Assembly: GCA_021018815.1 (NCBI GenBank)
Contig: JAITYX010000053.1
Location: forward strand, 1,116,001 to 1,180,000
Direction of reading: 5' to 3'
Length of the DNA: 64,000 bases
Source: Talinum fruticosum
Lineage: Eukaryota; Streptophyta; Magnoliopsida; Caryophyllales; Talinaceae
This document shows, piece after piece, positions 22,254 through 34,599 of the stretch. The first letter of the stretch is position 1. Every line of letters starts with the position of its first letter. Position numbers and translations under genes: made by a program. The notes beneath the pieces were generated by a model, which had not been told where the DNA came from, searched no databases, and saw only the letters and a program-made list of their open reading frames with translations.

Positions 22254-23465
22254 TGTTTGTGCTTGTAACGAGACATTTTTGCTACTCCTAACACTCGATT
22301 TTAACTCTTAATAAATTCTAACTTAGGATTCTTATGCATTTTTTTACTTTATTAAGTAATCAATCAAAGGAGCGAAAACTCGGATGCCACTAAGGATTTA
22401 AGGAGCCAAAAGAACGCGTGTTTTGGGTCCGAGGAAGTAAATAGCAAAGCATGAAGAAAGAAGTCCCGCAAAACATGGCGTGACGAAGTGCTGAATATGG
22501 CGTGACAAGTGCGCTTTTGGCGTTCTATTGCCGCTTTTGGCATGACCGTGCAAGTGTGGTTTTTCCCTGCAGCTTTCAGACATAGAGTTGGCACGACCGT
22601 GCCGATTAGATTTTGGGATGTATAAACACGCTGTTCGGCCCCTAAAAGGGGGCTCATCATTTTTCTATTTTTTAGGGTTTTATTAGTAGCTTTTCTCTCG
22701 TAAAGTTTTTCTAAATTTTCTTAATGTTTTGAGTTCAAATCAATGCAAGTTTAAGCTTTTCTATTTTCATTTGATTCCTTTGCAAATTTCCTTTACTTTG
22801 ATGCTAATTTCAAGTATTTTACTTCATGCTTTGTTTTGATTCTTTCCAAAACCCACACCAAAACCCTCTATTTAGGTGAAAGAGAGGGTAAAAGTGATTA
22901 AAGACTCACCATTAATTAGGTTAGAGGCTTTTCCTCACTTTTTCAATCTTAATCACCACCTTAAATGCACTAATGCCATGGATTTTTCTGTTTTCCCCTT
23001 TTTCTTTAGTTTTTTCATTATTAGACCCACAAAATGAGTGGCTTTGATTGGAGAATTGTGCTGAAAATTAGACATAGAATTAATGTTGGAGATGCTTGCA
23101 ATGAGTTACTTTTCCTTAATCCCTCTTTTACATTTTTGTTTACTAGTGCCTATTTAGGACTTGTTTTTATTTATCGCTCTAGTTGTAGATATTAGGATTT
23201 CTTTTCATTTGTGAGTAGTTGTGATTTTGTTGGTGATCGGTTTGAGAAGAAATTTGGTTGTTGTGCCCGAAGTGGGTTTGATCACCATTAGGTAGTTTAG
23301 CTTAGTGTAATTGTTCGTTTTAGTCTTAAGTGATTGTTAATTTGGTAGATTAATTATTTATTAGTAGTTTAGTTCATTTAGTGAATCCCTTTCAATAAAA
23401 AATTAGGGGTAGTTTCCATCCATCTATGAGGACGTTAATCTAAACCCTTGATCTACAAACGAACA
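22254..23465 (+). repeat. 5' LTR of the inner Athila-like element
   Basis: It starts TGTTTGTGCTTG and ends ACGAACA, co-linear with 28669-29924. For example, CGAAAACTCGGATGCCACTA, TTTCCCTG-AG-TTTTCAGACA, TGTTGTGCCCGAAGTGGGTT and ATCTACAAACGAACA are in both. Confidence 0.92.
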
Positions 23466-23492
23466 AATTTTTCAGCGTCGTTCGTTGGGGAT
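23466..23492 (+). other. Primer-binding site region of the inner element
   Basis: AATTTTTCAGCGTCGTTCGT followed by TGGGGA is a decayed match to the TGGCGCCGTTGCCGGGGA site of Athila/Tat elements. It lies immediately inside the 5' LTR. Confidence 0.6.
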
Positions 23493-23622
23493 GGAAGCGC
23501 TAAATTAGCACCGATTTTTGATCGAATAATGTACATAACTCTTTTCTTGCTTTGGTTTTTTTTGAAAAAAATAGATAAAACGGAAATATAAAAAAAAGGG
23601 AATTTGTTCTTGTGTTGAATGA

Positions 23623-24900
23623 GTGTCCGGTCTCGGGATCCAAACAAGTGGTCGATTAATTAAAAGAAACGAAATAACCGAACCCATACCCCCATTTTGC
23701 CATGACATGGCTGAAAATGATCAAGAGAATGAACAAGAGGCTCCACCTTGTAGGACTTTAAATGACATTTTCTACCCACCGAGGTCCACTCTTCCCTCTT
23801 GCTTCAACCTCCCGGACCTCCAAGCCGGAACTCAATTTGTTTTGCCGCCCCAATACACTCAAATGCTTTCTACTTTTTCGGGGATCGAAGCACCCTACAT
23901 GTTCTTGAGAGAGTTCGAGGAAGTGTGCCAAACCGACATTGTAAGGCTAAGACTTATTCCCTTCGCCTTGCGAGACATGGCCAAGAAGTGGATGTATAAC
24001 CTTCCCGCTTGTTCCATTGCCACATGGGTCGAATTTGTGCGGGTGTTTCTTATAAAGTATTTTCCAAATGGCAAAACTATCGGGTTTAGGATTTTTTGAC
24101 CCAATGCCCTCATCATGGACTTGAATTGTCTTGTTTGTGCCAAATTGTGTATGAGGGTCTTGACCAACAAACCCGGGCCATGATCGAATCTATGTGTCAA
24201 GGGGTTTTCTTAATATGACTGATGATGAGGGGTGGGATTTCTTTGAGTACATTACCGAAAAACCATGCATTGGGAAACCACAAGAGATGAAAGTCTTAAT
24301 GCTAGAGTCATTAGTGATCAAAGGGGAGGGATGCATATGGTTAATGACAAGAGGGATGCATATGGTTAATGACACGAGTTACTTTGACTCAAAGGTCACC
24401 GCCTTGGAAAACATGATTAAAGGGCTTGCTCTTGCGTAAGGTCAAGATTCAATTTCACAACCCCTTTAGCTACTTGTTCTCAATGTTAAGCGAGTGATCA
24501 TTCTTTGAGTGCTTGTCCTCATTTCGCTCAACAGCTGGCTACTAGCAATGAGCATGTCAATGCGACCTTTCAAAGGTCCAAGTTTGATCCTTATTCCAAC
24601 ACTTACAATCCAGGATGGACTAAACACCCAAATTTTTCATGGACGGGATCCAATGCTTTAATGCCTAACAATCAAGCAGGTTTTCAAGGAAACTCTTCTA
24701 GTTCACAATTCATTAGGCCCCCTCCAAGGTGCATACAATGCACCAAGAAGGCCCCCTTGTCCGTTTGTAGCTAAATCCCAACCTCCCCGGGTTATAATGA
24801 CTATGATAGGATGGAGAAAAGGATTAATGACACGGAGAGGACAATGAATGCTAATATGGAGAAAATGATGAGAGTAATGAATGAACAATTTTCCTAATTT
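23623..24900 (+). pseudogene. Inner Athila-like gag
   Basis: The capsid region is recognisable: YMFLREFEEVCQTD, RLRLIPFALRDMAKKWMYNL, IATWVEFVRVFLIKYFPNGK. The frame stops at 24099 (FRIF*) and is picked up in other frames: YFDSKVTALENMIKGLA (24376-24438), then SACPHFAQQLATSNEHVN, FDPYSNTYNPGWTKHPNFSW (24578-24640), the post-capsid motif of Athila gag. A perfect 25 bp tandem duplication (24326-24375) falls within it. Confidence 0.85.
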
Positions 24901-25009
24901 GCCATGGTGAATAGGGAGAAGGGTATGTTTCCTAGACAACTCGAGGTCAATCCAAGGGGAAGCTCTTCATTTCCTCCCAATGATCCGGGAGGGAAAGATC
25001 AAAATGATA

Positions 25010-25860
25010 TGTGCAAAGTGAATGCAGTGATTACTTTGAGACCGGGAGGGAAATTGATACTTATGTTGGTGAACCTACTTGTGATGTTAATGATGATGAA
25101 ACTCCCCACCCCCATCTTGATTGTGATTCCAATGTGCTGCCCGAATCTTTTCTAGTCCCGTGCAAAATGAAACTCCGAGCTACCGTTGATACATCTATCC
25201 CTAAGGTTACTTCCCCTATAAAGGTTCCAAAGCCCGTTCCTCCTTTGCAAATCGTCTTAAAGGGAAGAAAGACCAAGCCCATGTTGATAAGATACGAGAA
25301 ACATTTTCTCAAGGAAAAATCAACATTCCTTTCCTTGATGCCATTTCACAAATGCCACCATATGCCAAGTTTCTCAAAGAATTGTGCATCACCAAAAGAA
25401 CAACAATTGTGCCCAAAAGAGTCTTTTTGACTTCTAATGTGAGTTCTCTCATCTCTAGCCCTATGCCCACAAAGTACAAAGATCCCGATTATCCAGCTTG
25501 TTTCCATTACTATAGGGAGTCACATTTTTCGCAAAGCTTTGCTTGATTTAGGTGCAAGTGTAAACTTGTTACCTTTGAGTGTCTATGAGAGATTCGGGTT
25601 GGGGAACTCAAACCAACTAGGATGATACTTCAATTATCCAATCGTTTCACTAGGTTGCCTAGAGGGATGGTTGAGGATGTCTTAGTTAAAGTTGGTGAAT
25701 TTGTCTTTCCCGCTGATTTTGTTTTTCTTGAAATTAAATTGTTGCTTGCCCGGAAAATGAGATTTCGGTTATTCTTGGTCATCTGTTCCTTGCTACGACA
25801 AATGCTTTGATTAATTGTAGGAATGGAAAAATGAAGTTGACTTTTGGCAAAATGACCATG
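25010..25860 (+). pseudogene. Inner Athila-like aspartic protease region
   Basis: CKVNAVITLRPGGK marks the start of pol. After a lysine-rich linker (KINIPFLDAISQMPPYAKFL in one frame), ALLDLGASVNLLPL (about 25540-25580) is the retropepsin active site in its D-x-G-A form. It is followed by GELKPTRMILQLSNRFTRLP and VEDVLVKVGEFVFPADFV. Frames change several times, so no functional polyprotein-processing enzyme is encoded. Confidence 0.85.
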
Positions 25861-25908
25861 GATGTTAATGTGTTTAACCTACAAAAGTAACCCAATGGAT
25901 TTGATGAT

Positions 25909-27400
25909 GTGGAGCACTCTACCGTTAATTGGGTGAGCGACTTTTGTTTTGATGAGTTAGTGCATAAATTTGATGAAATTGATGATGAGTGGACAACATG
26001 TGAGTTTGAGTCGTTCATGAAGGAGTATGATCCCAAATTTGATTCATTTGCTTGTGATGTGGAGCCATGTGACATTGAGTCAAGTAGTGCATTATTGCAT
26101 GCATCCCCGCCTATATCTCCCATCGCATTAACTCTTGAGTCCAACTCGAATGTGCCTTCATCGTCTACTCTTGAGTTGAAATCCTTACCCGAGAATCTTA
26201 AGTACACATTTCTAGGTCCCCAAGAGACTTATCCTGTGATCATTGCATCGGACTTAGATGGGACCCAAGAAGACCAATTAATTAAAGTGCTTAAACAGAA
26301 TCGGGATGCCATAAGGTGGACTTTAGGCGACATCAAAGGCATTAGTCCTTCCCTTGTTCAATATTGTATTCTTTTGGAGGATGATGCCAAACCCTTTAGG
26401 GACCACCAAAGGCATTTGAACCCTACTTTGCAAGAGGTGGTGAAGGAAGAGGTCTTGAAATGGCTTGACCATGATATCATTTATCCCTTTTTGGATAGTG
26501 AGTGGGTGAGTCCGGTTCAAGTGGTACCGAAAAGATCGGTATTACTGTGGTAAAAAATGATAGAAATGAACTTGTGCCCACTAGGATCCAATCTGGATGG
26601 AGAGTTTGTGTTGACTATAGACGGTCGAACAAAGCCACTAGGAAAGATCACTTCCCTCTCCCTTTCATGGATCAACTTCTAGAGAAACAAGTCGGCAATC
26701 CTTTCTATTGCTTTCTTGATGGTTACTCCGGCTACACTTAAGTCTCCATTGCCCCATGTGACCAAGGGAAAACCACTTTCACATGCCCTTTTGGTACTTA
26801 TGCATTTAGGAGAATGCCGTTTGGCTTGTGCAATGCCCCGACTACTTTTTAAAGGTGCACGATGTCAATCTTTTCTAATATGGTTGAACAATGTGTGGAA
26901 ATTTTTATAGATGATTTCTCCGTGTTTGGTGCATCATTTGATGATTCCTTGACCAACTTGACTAGGGTCCTAGCAAGATATAAAGAAAAAAATTTGATAT
27001 TGAATTGGGAGAAATGTCATTTCATGGTACAAAAGGGATTGTCCTAGGTCACACTGTTTCTCAACATGGAATTGAAGGGGACAAAGCTAAGACCGACTTG
27101 ATTGCTTATCTTCCCCTCCCACTACTGTGAAAGGTGTTCATTCATTTTTAGGGCATGCCGGCTTTTATAGGAGGTTCATTAAGGATTTTAATAAAATTGC
27201 TAAACCCTTATCCTCTCTCTTAGGCAAAGATGTGTCGTTCCACTTCTTTAAGGAGTGTGAAGAGGCATTCATGAAGTTAAAGACCGCCTTGACCACCGCC
27301 CCCATTCTCCACCCTACCGTGTGGGGATCCTCTTTGAGCTTATATGTGATGCATCCAACTACGCTGTCGGGGTTGTTTTGGGCCAAAGGATCTTGTGTAC
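25909..27400 (+). pseudogene. Inner Athila-like reverse transcriptase, with the start of RNase H
   Basis: Blocks in order: LPENLKYTFLGPQETYPVII, the linker LIKVLKQNRDAIRWTLGDIK, PTLQEVVKEEVLKWLDHDII, WVSPVQVVPK, SGWRVCVDYRRSNKATRKDH, FYCFLDGYSGYT, FIDDFSVFGASFDDSL (catalytic DD, about 26905-26950) and GVHSFLGHAGFYRRFIKDF (thumb). Then, near 27345, comes the start of RNase H (CDASNYAVGVVLG in frame) before the coding sequence ends. The catalytic DD is retained but frameshifts occur near 26545 and 27045. Confidence 0.88.
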
Positions 27401-28668
27401 ATAATCTTGTCTCTAGGGTTGTGTTTATTTGTTATTTGTATATATGTGTTGTGTTGATGTTTCATGACGAGTAAGGAGATGCATCGTCATTCCACTCCAA
27501 GGTATACACAAGCTATTACCTTCCTTTTACTCTTTGAGACGTATTCATTCCTTTCATTATTGGTACTCCTTTTCCCCAATAAGGACATTGTGTGATTTTA
27601 GTGTAGGGGTGGTGGAGTCATGTACCCAAAATTTTTGTTTTTTTGGTGTTTTGCTTAGCTTTGGGAACTTTGTGTCATGTTGATGGGATTTTGACCCCTA
27701 ACAATTTGGTTGCTAGTTGTACAGAGGTGAAATATGCATGATTGATCACTTGACCTATATTGTAGTTTTTGATTTTTGATAATAACCTCACCTCACATGA
27801 TTGATTTTGTGCCTACCTTGCTCACTCGAACCATCACTTTGGGGATTGGATTTCTAGGTTGGCCCGGAACCTTTGTTTACTTAATGGTTTCGTAATGCTA
27901 AAAAAATGTGAATAATATGGCACCGTTGTCTATAGTCACTATCTATATGCATATCTTTAATTGACTTTGAATATATGGTTACTATTGCTTGATTCCGACA
28001 CCTCTAATTGGGTTGTAAATAAGTGATATGCACAAGTTACTAATAAAAACCCAAAAGGGAAGACGACCCAATTATGTGCTTGCTTTGTGTTTCCTTCGGA
28101 GTACTTAAGGGCCACAAAACCCAAGAGCTACCCAATCGGACAAAGGGGCACTTGGAGTTGAGTTGTGTGTGTGTGTGTTACTTTTGGAAAATCCAAAAGA
28201 AAGTTGAGCATGGAAGTCACTTACGTAAGTATCGTGTTGATTTTAGCAACTGGATTCTTGAGGTTTGATGACACTTTGCACTTAAGCACCAAGGTGTACA
28301 TATCTTATCATTATAAAGTGTAGGGTGAAAAATAAGAAGCCGGAGGTGCATTTGTGGTCTAAGTATGTCTTGATTGTGTGTTTTGCTTGTATATGACTTA
28401 GTAGCTAAGTTATTAGTGTCATAAATCCTATTGACGTGTACATATATCCTTTGCTTTGTATATATTTCATGCTTTTTGAAAAATTTCAAAAAATTTCAAA
28501 GATTTTGTGTGTATATCTTCTACAAGCCCTCACGAGACTTCATTCGTCCACTTGGGCTACCACGAGTTTTAAAGGGCTTGTTGTATGTGCTAAATGCAAT
28601 CGTTGCACCTACAAAAAGGCGACTTCCTCTTGTTTTACTCGAGGACGAGTAAAATCCAAGTGTGGGGG
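27401..28668 (+). other. 3' non-coding part of the inner element, with polypurine tract
   Basis: After the truncated RNase H no integrase or envelope-like ORF is found. Low-complexity, T-rich DNA follows, including a (GT)n run near 28161. The end reads CTCGAGGACGAGTAAAATCC then AAGTGTGGGGG, the standard polypurine tract preceding the 3' LTR of this lineage (28657-28668). Confidence 0.7.
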
Positions 28669-29924
28669 TATTTGTTCAGGCTTGTACCAAGACATTTTTG
28701 CTACTCCTAACACTCGATTTTAACTCTCAATAAATTTTAACTTAGGATTCTTATACATTTTGTTTTGCTTTATTAGGTAATCAATCAAAGGAGCGAAAAC
28801 TCGGATGCCACTAAGGGTTTAAGGAGCCAAAAGAAGGCGTAGTTTGGGTTCGAGGAAGTAAAGAGCAAAGCATGAAGAAAGAAGTCTTGCGGAACATGGT
28901 GTGACAAGTGCTAGAACATGGCGTGACAGTGCTAGTTTTTGCATGCCGTGCTAGTTTTTGGCGTGCGGTGCTAGTTTTGGCATGACCTTGCCGGTTTGGC
29001 ACAACCGTGCCGGTGTGGTTTTTCCCTGTAGTTTTCAGACAGGGAGTTGGCACGGTCATGACCGTGCCGGATTAGATTTTGGGTTTTTAAATATGCTATT
29101 TCGACCCCTGAATAGGGGCTCATCATTTTTCTAATTTTTAGGGTTTTATTAGCATCTTTTCTCAAACTCTCTTTAAATTTTCTTAATGTTTTGAGTTCAA
29201 ATCAATGCAAGTTTAAGCTTTTCTATTTTCATTTGATTCCTTTGCAAATTTCCTTTACTTAATGCTAATTTCAAGTATTTTATTTCATGCTCTATTTTGA
29301 TTCTTTCCAAAACCTACACCAAACCCCCTATTTAGGTGAGAGAGATGGTAAAAATGATTAAAGACTCACCTTTAATTAGGTTAGAGGCTTTTCCTCATTT
29401 TTGCAATCTTAATCACCACTTAAATGCACCAATTCCATTGATTTTTCTCTTTTCCCCTTTTTCTTTAATTTTTTCATTATTAGACCTACAAAATGAGTGG
29501 CTTTGATTAGAGAATTGTGGTGGAAATTAGATATGGAATTAATGTTGGAGATGCTTGCAATGGATAACTTTTCCTTAATCCATCTTTTACATTTTTGTTT
29601 AGTGGTGGCTATTTAGGACTGTTTTTATTTATCGCTCTAATTGTGGATATGAGGATCACTTTTCATTTATGAGTAGTTGTGATTTTGTTGGTGATCGGTT
29701 TGAGGAGAAATTTGGTTGTTGTGCCCGAAGTGGGTTTGATCACCATTAGGTAGTTTAGCTTAGGGTATTTATTGGTTTTAGTCTTAAGTGTTTGTTAATT
29801 TGGTAGATTAATTGTTTGTTAGTAATTTAGTTCATTTAGTGAATCCCCTTTCAATCAAATATTAATGGTAGTTTCCATCCATCCCCGAGGACGATCATCT
29901 AAACCCTTGATCTACAAACGAACA
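28669..29924 (+). repeat. 3' LTR of the inner Athila-like element
   Basis: The first dinucleotide is TA instead of TG. About 44 bp longer than the 5' LTR, mainly because of extra copies of a GTGCTAGTTTTTGGC-type unit at about 28910-28990. It otherwise matches the 5' LTR closely. Confidence 0.92.
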
Positions 29925-29929
29925 ATGAG

Positions 29930-30980
29930 CAGTTGATGCAATTAACCCAATTTGCTACCTTTAACTTTAGAAAGAAAAGAACTTTTTTAGTCAACCGGAG
30001 GTGAACTCTAAGAGCATTGCCCTTCCTCTTCCGGGGAGCCGTCTCAGTAAATAATATATCCCTTAGTTCAGGACGAGAAACCGATAACCATGTGAGTGAG
30101 CAACGATTATATCCTCACACTTTGGTCCAAAAGTCATCTACCCACTATTTTTCGCGAGAAACTGGTTCACCCAAGTACTTCTAAGGACACTAGTGATGGT
30201 GTTCCTCCGGAGACCTTTGCTACTTTTTCCGACAAAGAGGAAATTAAGGTGAAAGATGTTATTGATACGAGTAGAGCCTTTATCTCCTGTAGATTATTCC
30301 TCTTTTACTATTGTATGGGCTCACCAAATTGATGTTCCAATATCTTCTTGTCATTTCTCCTCACACTTTCTCTTTTTAAATAAAAAAGAGATGACAAGTT
30401 TGAACAGACACGTTAGTTGTGAGAATGAACATGATATAAAGATCTCAATAGAAAATAATGTTTGTTTTGAGCATATTGACCATGATAATTTCTTAGTTCA
30501 TTATGAGTCCTTTTTGTTGATCCCCTCATGACTAACTATCAATTTGAACCTTCGAGTCCATGTTTCATGAGTATAAGACATCTATACCTAATAATGTTGA
30601 TTCCAACCGGACTCTTGAACATGTTAACAATCGAAAACTGGAAACATTAAGACCCACTTGTCCGCTCGAACAACTCATCCGTAATGATAAAATTTTGAGG
30701 TTGACAACTAATTTTCCAGTTAATTGTGAATATGCGTGCTTGTTTGATGTTTGGACTTAACAATTTGACAAGTTGAAACGAGACCTTAATGGTGTTCCAT
30801 TGATGTTATGGATGTGCTCTCTTTAGTCGAGTTCTTGTTACCTTTATTTGGCTGAAAGTTCTTCCTGTAGATGTGATAAATTGATACGAGCTTTAATGAG
30901 ATTTAATTTGAGATATCGGTTTGAGTTGATATGGAGTGATCAATGCTCCATGCGTCTATATTTGAACTGATTTCAAAATG
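29930..30980 (+). pseudogene. Outer Athila-like element, continuation after the nested insertion
   Basis: Directly after the inner element the frame reads QLMQLTQFATFN, continuing the C-terminal coil of the outer gag. Beyond about 30030 it is heavily degraded; frames at 30096-30332, 30256-30531 and 30560-30760 look like broken internal domain DNA but match nothing I can name. Confidence 0.5.
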
Positions 30981-31454
30981 ATTTAGCTTAGGTGTACCTA
31001 ACACCTAGCCTCAGTATAATCGTTCCTCCCTCTATTCTCCTTGTGTTTTATTTTATAAATATTTGATTTTTCTCTTGTATATATAATTTTATTTTTGCTA
31101 TTTCCTTCAAGTTTAGAGTCTTGTCGCTTTTATTTTCTTGTTATTTTTTTGGTATATATGTTTGTGCACTTTAGTTTTAATTTTTGGATCCCTTACACTC
31201 ATAATGAGAATATTGTCAAGTTTTAATTTAGTCTTGTTATCTTGCCCATTGATTTAGTGCTTTCATAAGTGTTTATTTTGTTTGTCATATGTTACATTCG
31301 AATTGCTGTCACTCAAGTTACTCTAATTCCCTACCATCTTAGCTTGTATTTATATCACTTAGGGCTTGTTTGAAGTTACATAAATATCAACATTTATTTA
31401 TATTTTCTATTCATTTTTGTTCATTTATGGTCTTTTCTGTTCGTTTATGTTTGA

Positions 31455-31500
<46 letters not shown>

Positions 31501-31550
31501 GTTATTATTATTATTATTCTATTGTTATTATTATTCTATTATTATTATTG
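31455..31550. repeat. (ATT)n microsatellite
   Basis: Nearly uninterrupted ATT units with a few G and C changes after 31500. The Ile- and Leu-rich open frames across it are artefacts. Confidence 0.95.
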
Positions 31551-32769
31551 TTGGGGTTTTTTGGGTAGTTTTTTATTTTTTAAAATATGTTTAATTAAAA
31601 GATAGAAGGGAAAAGTACCATTGAGATTTTTAAATTTTTTTATTTGGGTTTTTTTGTATAATATTTTAATTGTAATTTTTTTCTTTTCTGTCAAACTAGA
31701 TAAAATTATTTTTTCAAATTTATTTAAGAAATATTAACATAAAAATAAAATAAAATATTTTTAAAAATCATAAATTATAATTTACACATTGGGTATAAGA
31801 GTTTGCTTTGTGACACATACAATGTTTAGGAGTTTGGTATAACAGTGTTTGGTCAATGCCAGAAAGATGCATCTTCAATCTTCATAGACTGAAGGAGACG
31901 TCGAAACGTGGCAACAAATTAGTTAAGCAAGGGTACACGAAGCACGTAATGCACTATACTAATGAAGCTCCCAGCTAACTGGGGAGCTGTACTTTGATAA
32001 GTATAGGTACTGAGTATTGCCTAAGAATGCGGGGGAAGAGAGTCATTGAGTCGAGAGTGAGTGCGTCCTATTCCATACGGTAGCCAACCCCTCCCACGGG
32101 TACGTAGAAACTTCTTACCTGGCTCCTCCGCCGCTTGACCCTAATCCCCGTTTGAAATCATGCATCTCATAAGAAAAGTGGACGCTCTCTTTCTTCTTCT
32201 TTAATTATTTGTAAAATTATTGAATCATATAAAGTGATCCACTACGTCAGGAAAAAATAATTTATTGTCCTTAAGTTTTAATAAATTAATAAATTAATTT
32301 TTTCATAAAAATATTTACTAATTATATTTCGACTCCTAAAATAGGTAACTATATTTTTTATTTGATTAAGAATGTAATTCTTTTAGGCCGTAAGCGTTCA
32401 TGAAAAACAACGCTGATAAATGCACTTTTAGAAATCAATAAAGTGTTAGTTAAGGTGTTAATAGTCTGAATTATTAATGAACCATAATAACGGTGACAAT
32501 ATAAGTGAAAAATATGCACACTAAAATAATAAAACACAATTTACACCCAATCCACACTCCACAGTAAAGAAAAAGACACCCAAAATTTGAACAAAGCTAA
32601 TCCTCAATTAAACGAGCTTCGTTCTCATTTCAATGGTGGTTGATTGCCACAAGAACAATCATACCAATATTTATTTTTAGATATCTAATACTTGGGGGAT
32701 TCCTAAATCAGTCCATAAAATTTTTTTAATAGATATCTTAATTTAAATTCTATTTATATAAATCTTTAT

Positions 32770-32875
32770 CTTGTTTACTTCATTCTGGTGGTGCAAGGAG
32801 CATAGTGGCTCAGTCTATATATCTTGCTCACTTCATACTTGTGGTATCAGGAGGATAGTGGCTCAGTCTGCACCT
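32770..32875. repeat. 53 bp tandem duplication
   Basis: Copy one (32770-32822) and copy two (32823-32875) share ACTTCAT, then TGGTG/TGGTA and GATAGTGGCTCAGTCT-type text (CATAGTGGCTCAGTCT against GATAGTGGCTCAGTCT). They are moderately diverged. Confidence 0.75.
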
Positions 32876-34599
32876 CTCGATCTAATTAAGTCAAGCCAAG
32901 CCAATGAACTAATTGAGGAAGCTTCACCAAGTTAGGCCTCATAAACGGGCCATAGTGACTGACAAATAGAGTCTTCTTTTTAGGTTAAAGTAAACCGAAA
33001 CGTAAATCATTGATCACTTTTAGTACATAGGTTGGCCTGGTCTTGACCAAATACCAATCTAAACTTGCTTTACACCATTAGGAATAACCCGTGCCAAGTT
33101 GTGTATGCTAAATGTCAATCCAACTCATTGGGTATTGGCAGTGCCACTATCTAGCAAGTGAATATTCCCACTTGAGTTTGCTGGAGTTGTTGAAAATTGA
33201 CTTGAAATTTAGGGCTGTCAACTCTGCTTCCAACTCAATGCCTGACAAAATTAAGGCAGCTGTGAGTTATTTTCTGGGTTAAAGCTGGATTTAGTTGAAA
33301 CGCTGGGGATTTTCTAATTCACTCGGGGGAAAATTTTGACTTATTTCTAAAGTTTGGATAAAAAATACATGGAGAAAGGCAACCTAATGCTTTGGCTTCA
33401 AATACGTCTGAAGCAAAGACAAAACAATGAAAAGACTACACTAAAACTGCAAACAAAAATCCCCATAAAAGTTTCTTGAATATGGTGGCTTGTAGAAAGT
33501 TGTGACCAGTCGAGTCTTTCAACTGATGGTTTGACAATCAAGTGTTTCTAGCAAACTGGAGCTACCTTCACATGGAAAGAAAGAAAGATGCAAAGTATTA
33601 TTTTATAAGAAGAAAAAAAGAAAAGAAAGAAAGAAAGTTGGAATATTAAGACATTTGCACATGGTAAATGACTTGGACTTCGTCAACAATGAAAATGATT
33701 TGAAGTTGCAAAGACTAGGTTAAATTGCAGGTTCTTATATCTATTTGGGAGGATATATTTTTAAGTGACGTATTATTATATTAGTTTCATAAAACCCAAA
33801 ACGCCAATCATACATGTGGGAGTACGTGCTTCTCGCACATAGGTCAACAAATGGTTGGAGGATCGGGAAAATAAAGGAAGTTTTGTGGGTCTAAAATAAT
33901 GATGTGACACCTGTGAAGTATAAGTTCCAACATACATATAAGAATTTACATACAAAACCTCCCTATTTTCCCTTTCATTAATTCAAGCATTTGTTTACAA
34001 ATGTCCCGAGATCATATACTCTCGGTATATAATTAATGTCCTAAGGTTAAATAACCCCTAAAAAAACTTAAATTATATAACTAACATAGAAATTTATGAG
34101 AGGATTTTATCTAGACAAATATTTTATAAAATTTGCTATAAAATCATATTCTAATATATTTGACACATTAAAAAGTTACTTTGGAATATCGGACACCAAT
34201 AATAGCTTTATTATTAAGTATGAGCCATTTCCTCTTTATTATGTAGGTAAGATTGTGGTTTTTGGAGGTTTTTTTATTTTTTAAAATTAAGGATGAATAG
34301 CTATTTAATATTGCTTAATGTTATTTATGATTCATGTTTATCATCATGAGTTTATTGTCAAAAACCTTTGATGACTTTTTTAGGTAAAATTCCTATCATC
34401 CTTCTAGTTTGACCTATACCTCGTTATCACTTCTGCAAGTACATGAACTCTATACAGATTAATTCTAAATTCAATGCCTAACTACGCATGTTCAAGTAAA
34501 AATATAAAAAAACAAACAAAAATGAAATCCATGTTGTTATATGCCAAGTTGATGTTATAAGTTACACATTCGTAAGCAAATAACGGTTATTCATAGAAT

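Larger units (their letters stand above)
22254..29924 (+). mobile_element. Inner Athila-lineage Ty3/gypsy element with both LTRs
   Basis: Two LTRs (22254-23465 and 28669-29924), a PBS-like site, gag, protease, RT, a polypurine tract (GTGTGGGGG) and flanking 5 bp sequences CTGAG (22249-22253) and ATGAG (29925-29929), which differ by one base. The RT text (WVSPVQVVPK, WRVCVDYRRSN, FCFLDGYSGY-type) is characteristic of the Athila lineage. RNase H is cut short near 27390 and no integrase is recognisable; 27480-28668 is non-coding. The copy is dead. Confidence 0.9.
18746..30980 (+). mobile_element. Outer Athila-like Ty3/gypsy element, split by a second one; 3' end not found
   Basis: A long LTR-like block (18746-20154) is followed by a PBS-like sequence, a T-rich leader (20200-21140), and a gag whose reading frame is cut at 22253 and continues at 29930 after the inner element. 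Pol is not recognisable beyond 30330, and no second copy of the LTR was seen, so the right boundary (about 30980) is a guess. Reading across the junction after removing the inner element gives TMTE followed directly by QLMQLTQFATFN. Confidence 0.65.
30981..34589. other. Intergenic DNA, AT-rich
   Basis: No credible gene. It holds an (ATT)n microsatellite (31455-31550), a 53 bp tandem duplication (32770-32875) and a GA-rich patch near 33610. The stretch at about 31830-32160 is less AT-rich than its surroundings and may be a fragment of something older, but I recognise no domain. Confidence 0.5.

Noticed and set aside
27480..28660. Possible envelope-like gene in the inner Athila-like element
   Set aside because: No signal peptide, membrane segments or continuous frame; it reads as 3' non-coding DNA.
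31370..31605. Two overlapping frames rich in Leu or Ile
   Set aside because: Translation of the (ATT)n microsatellite and its flanks.
31830..32160. Less AT-rich block, possible exon
   Set aside because: All frames broken and no domain recognised.
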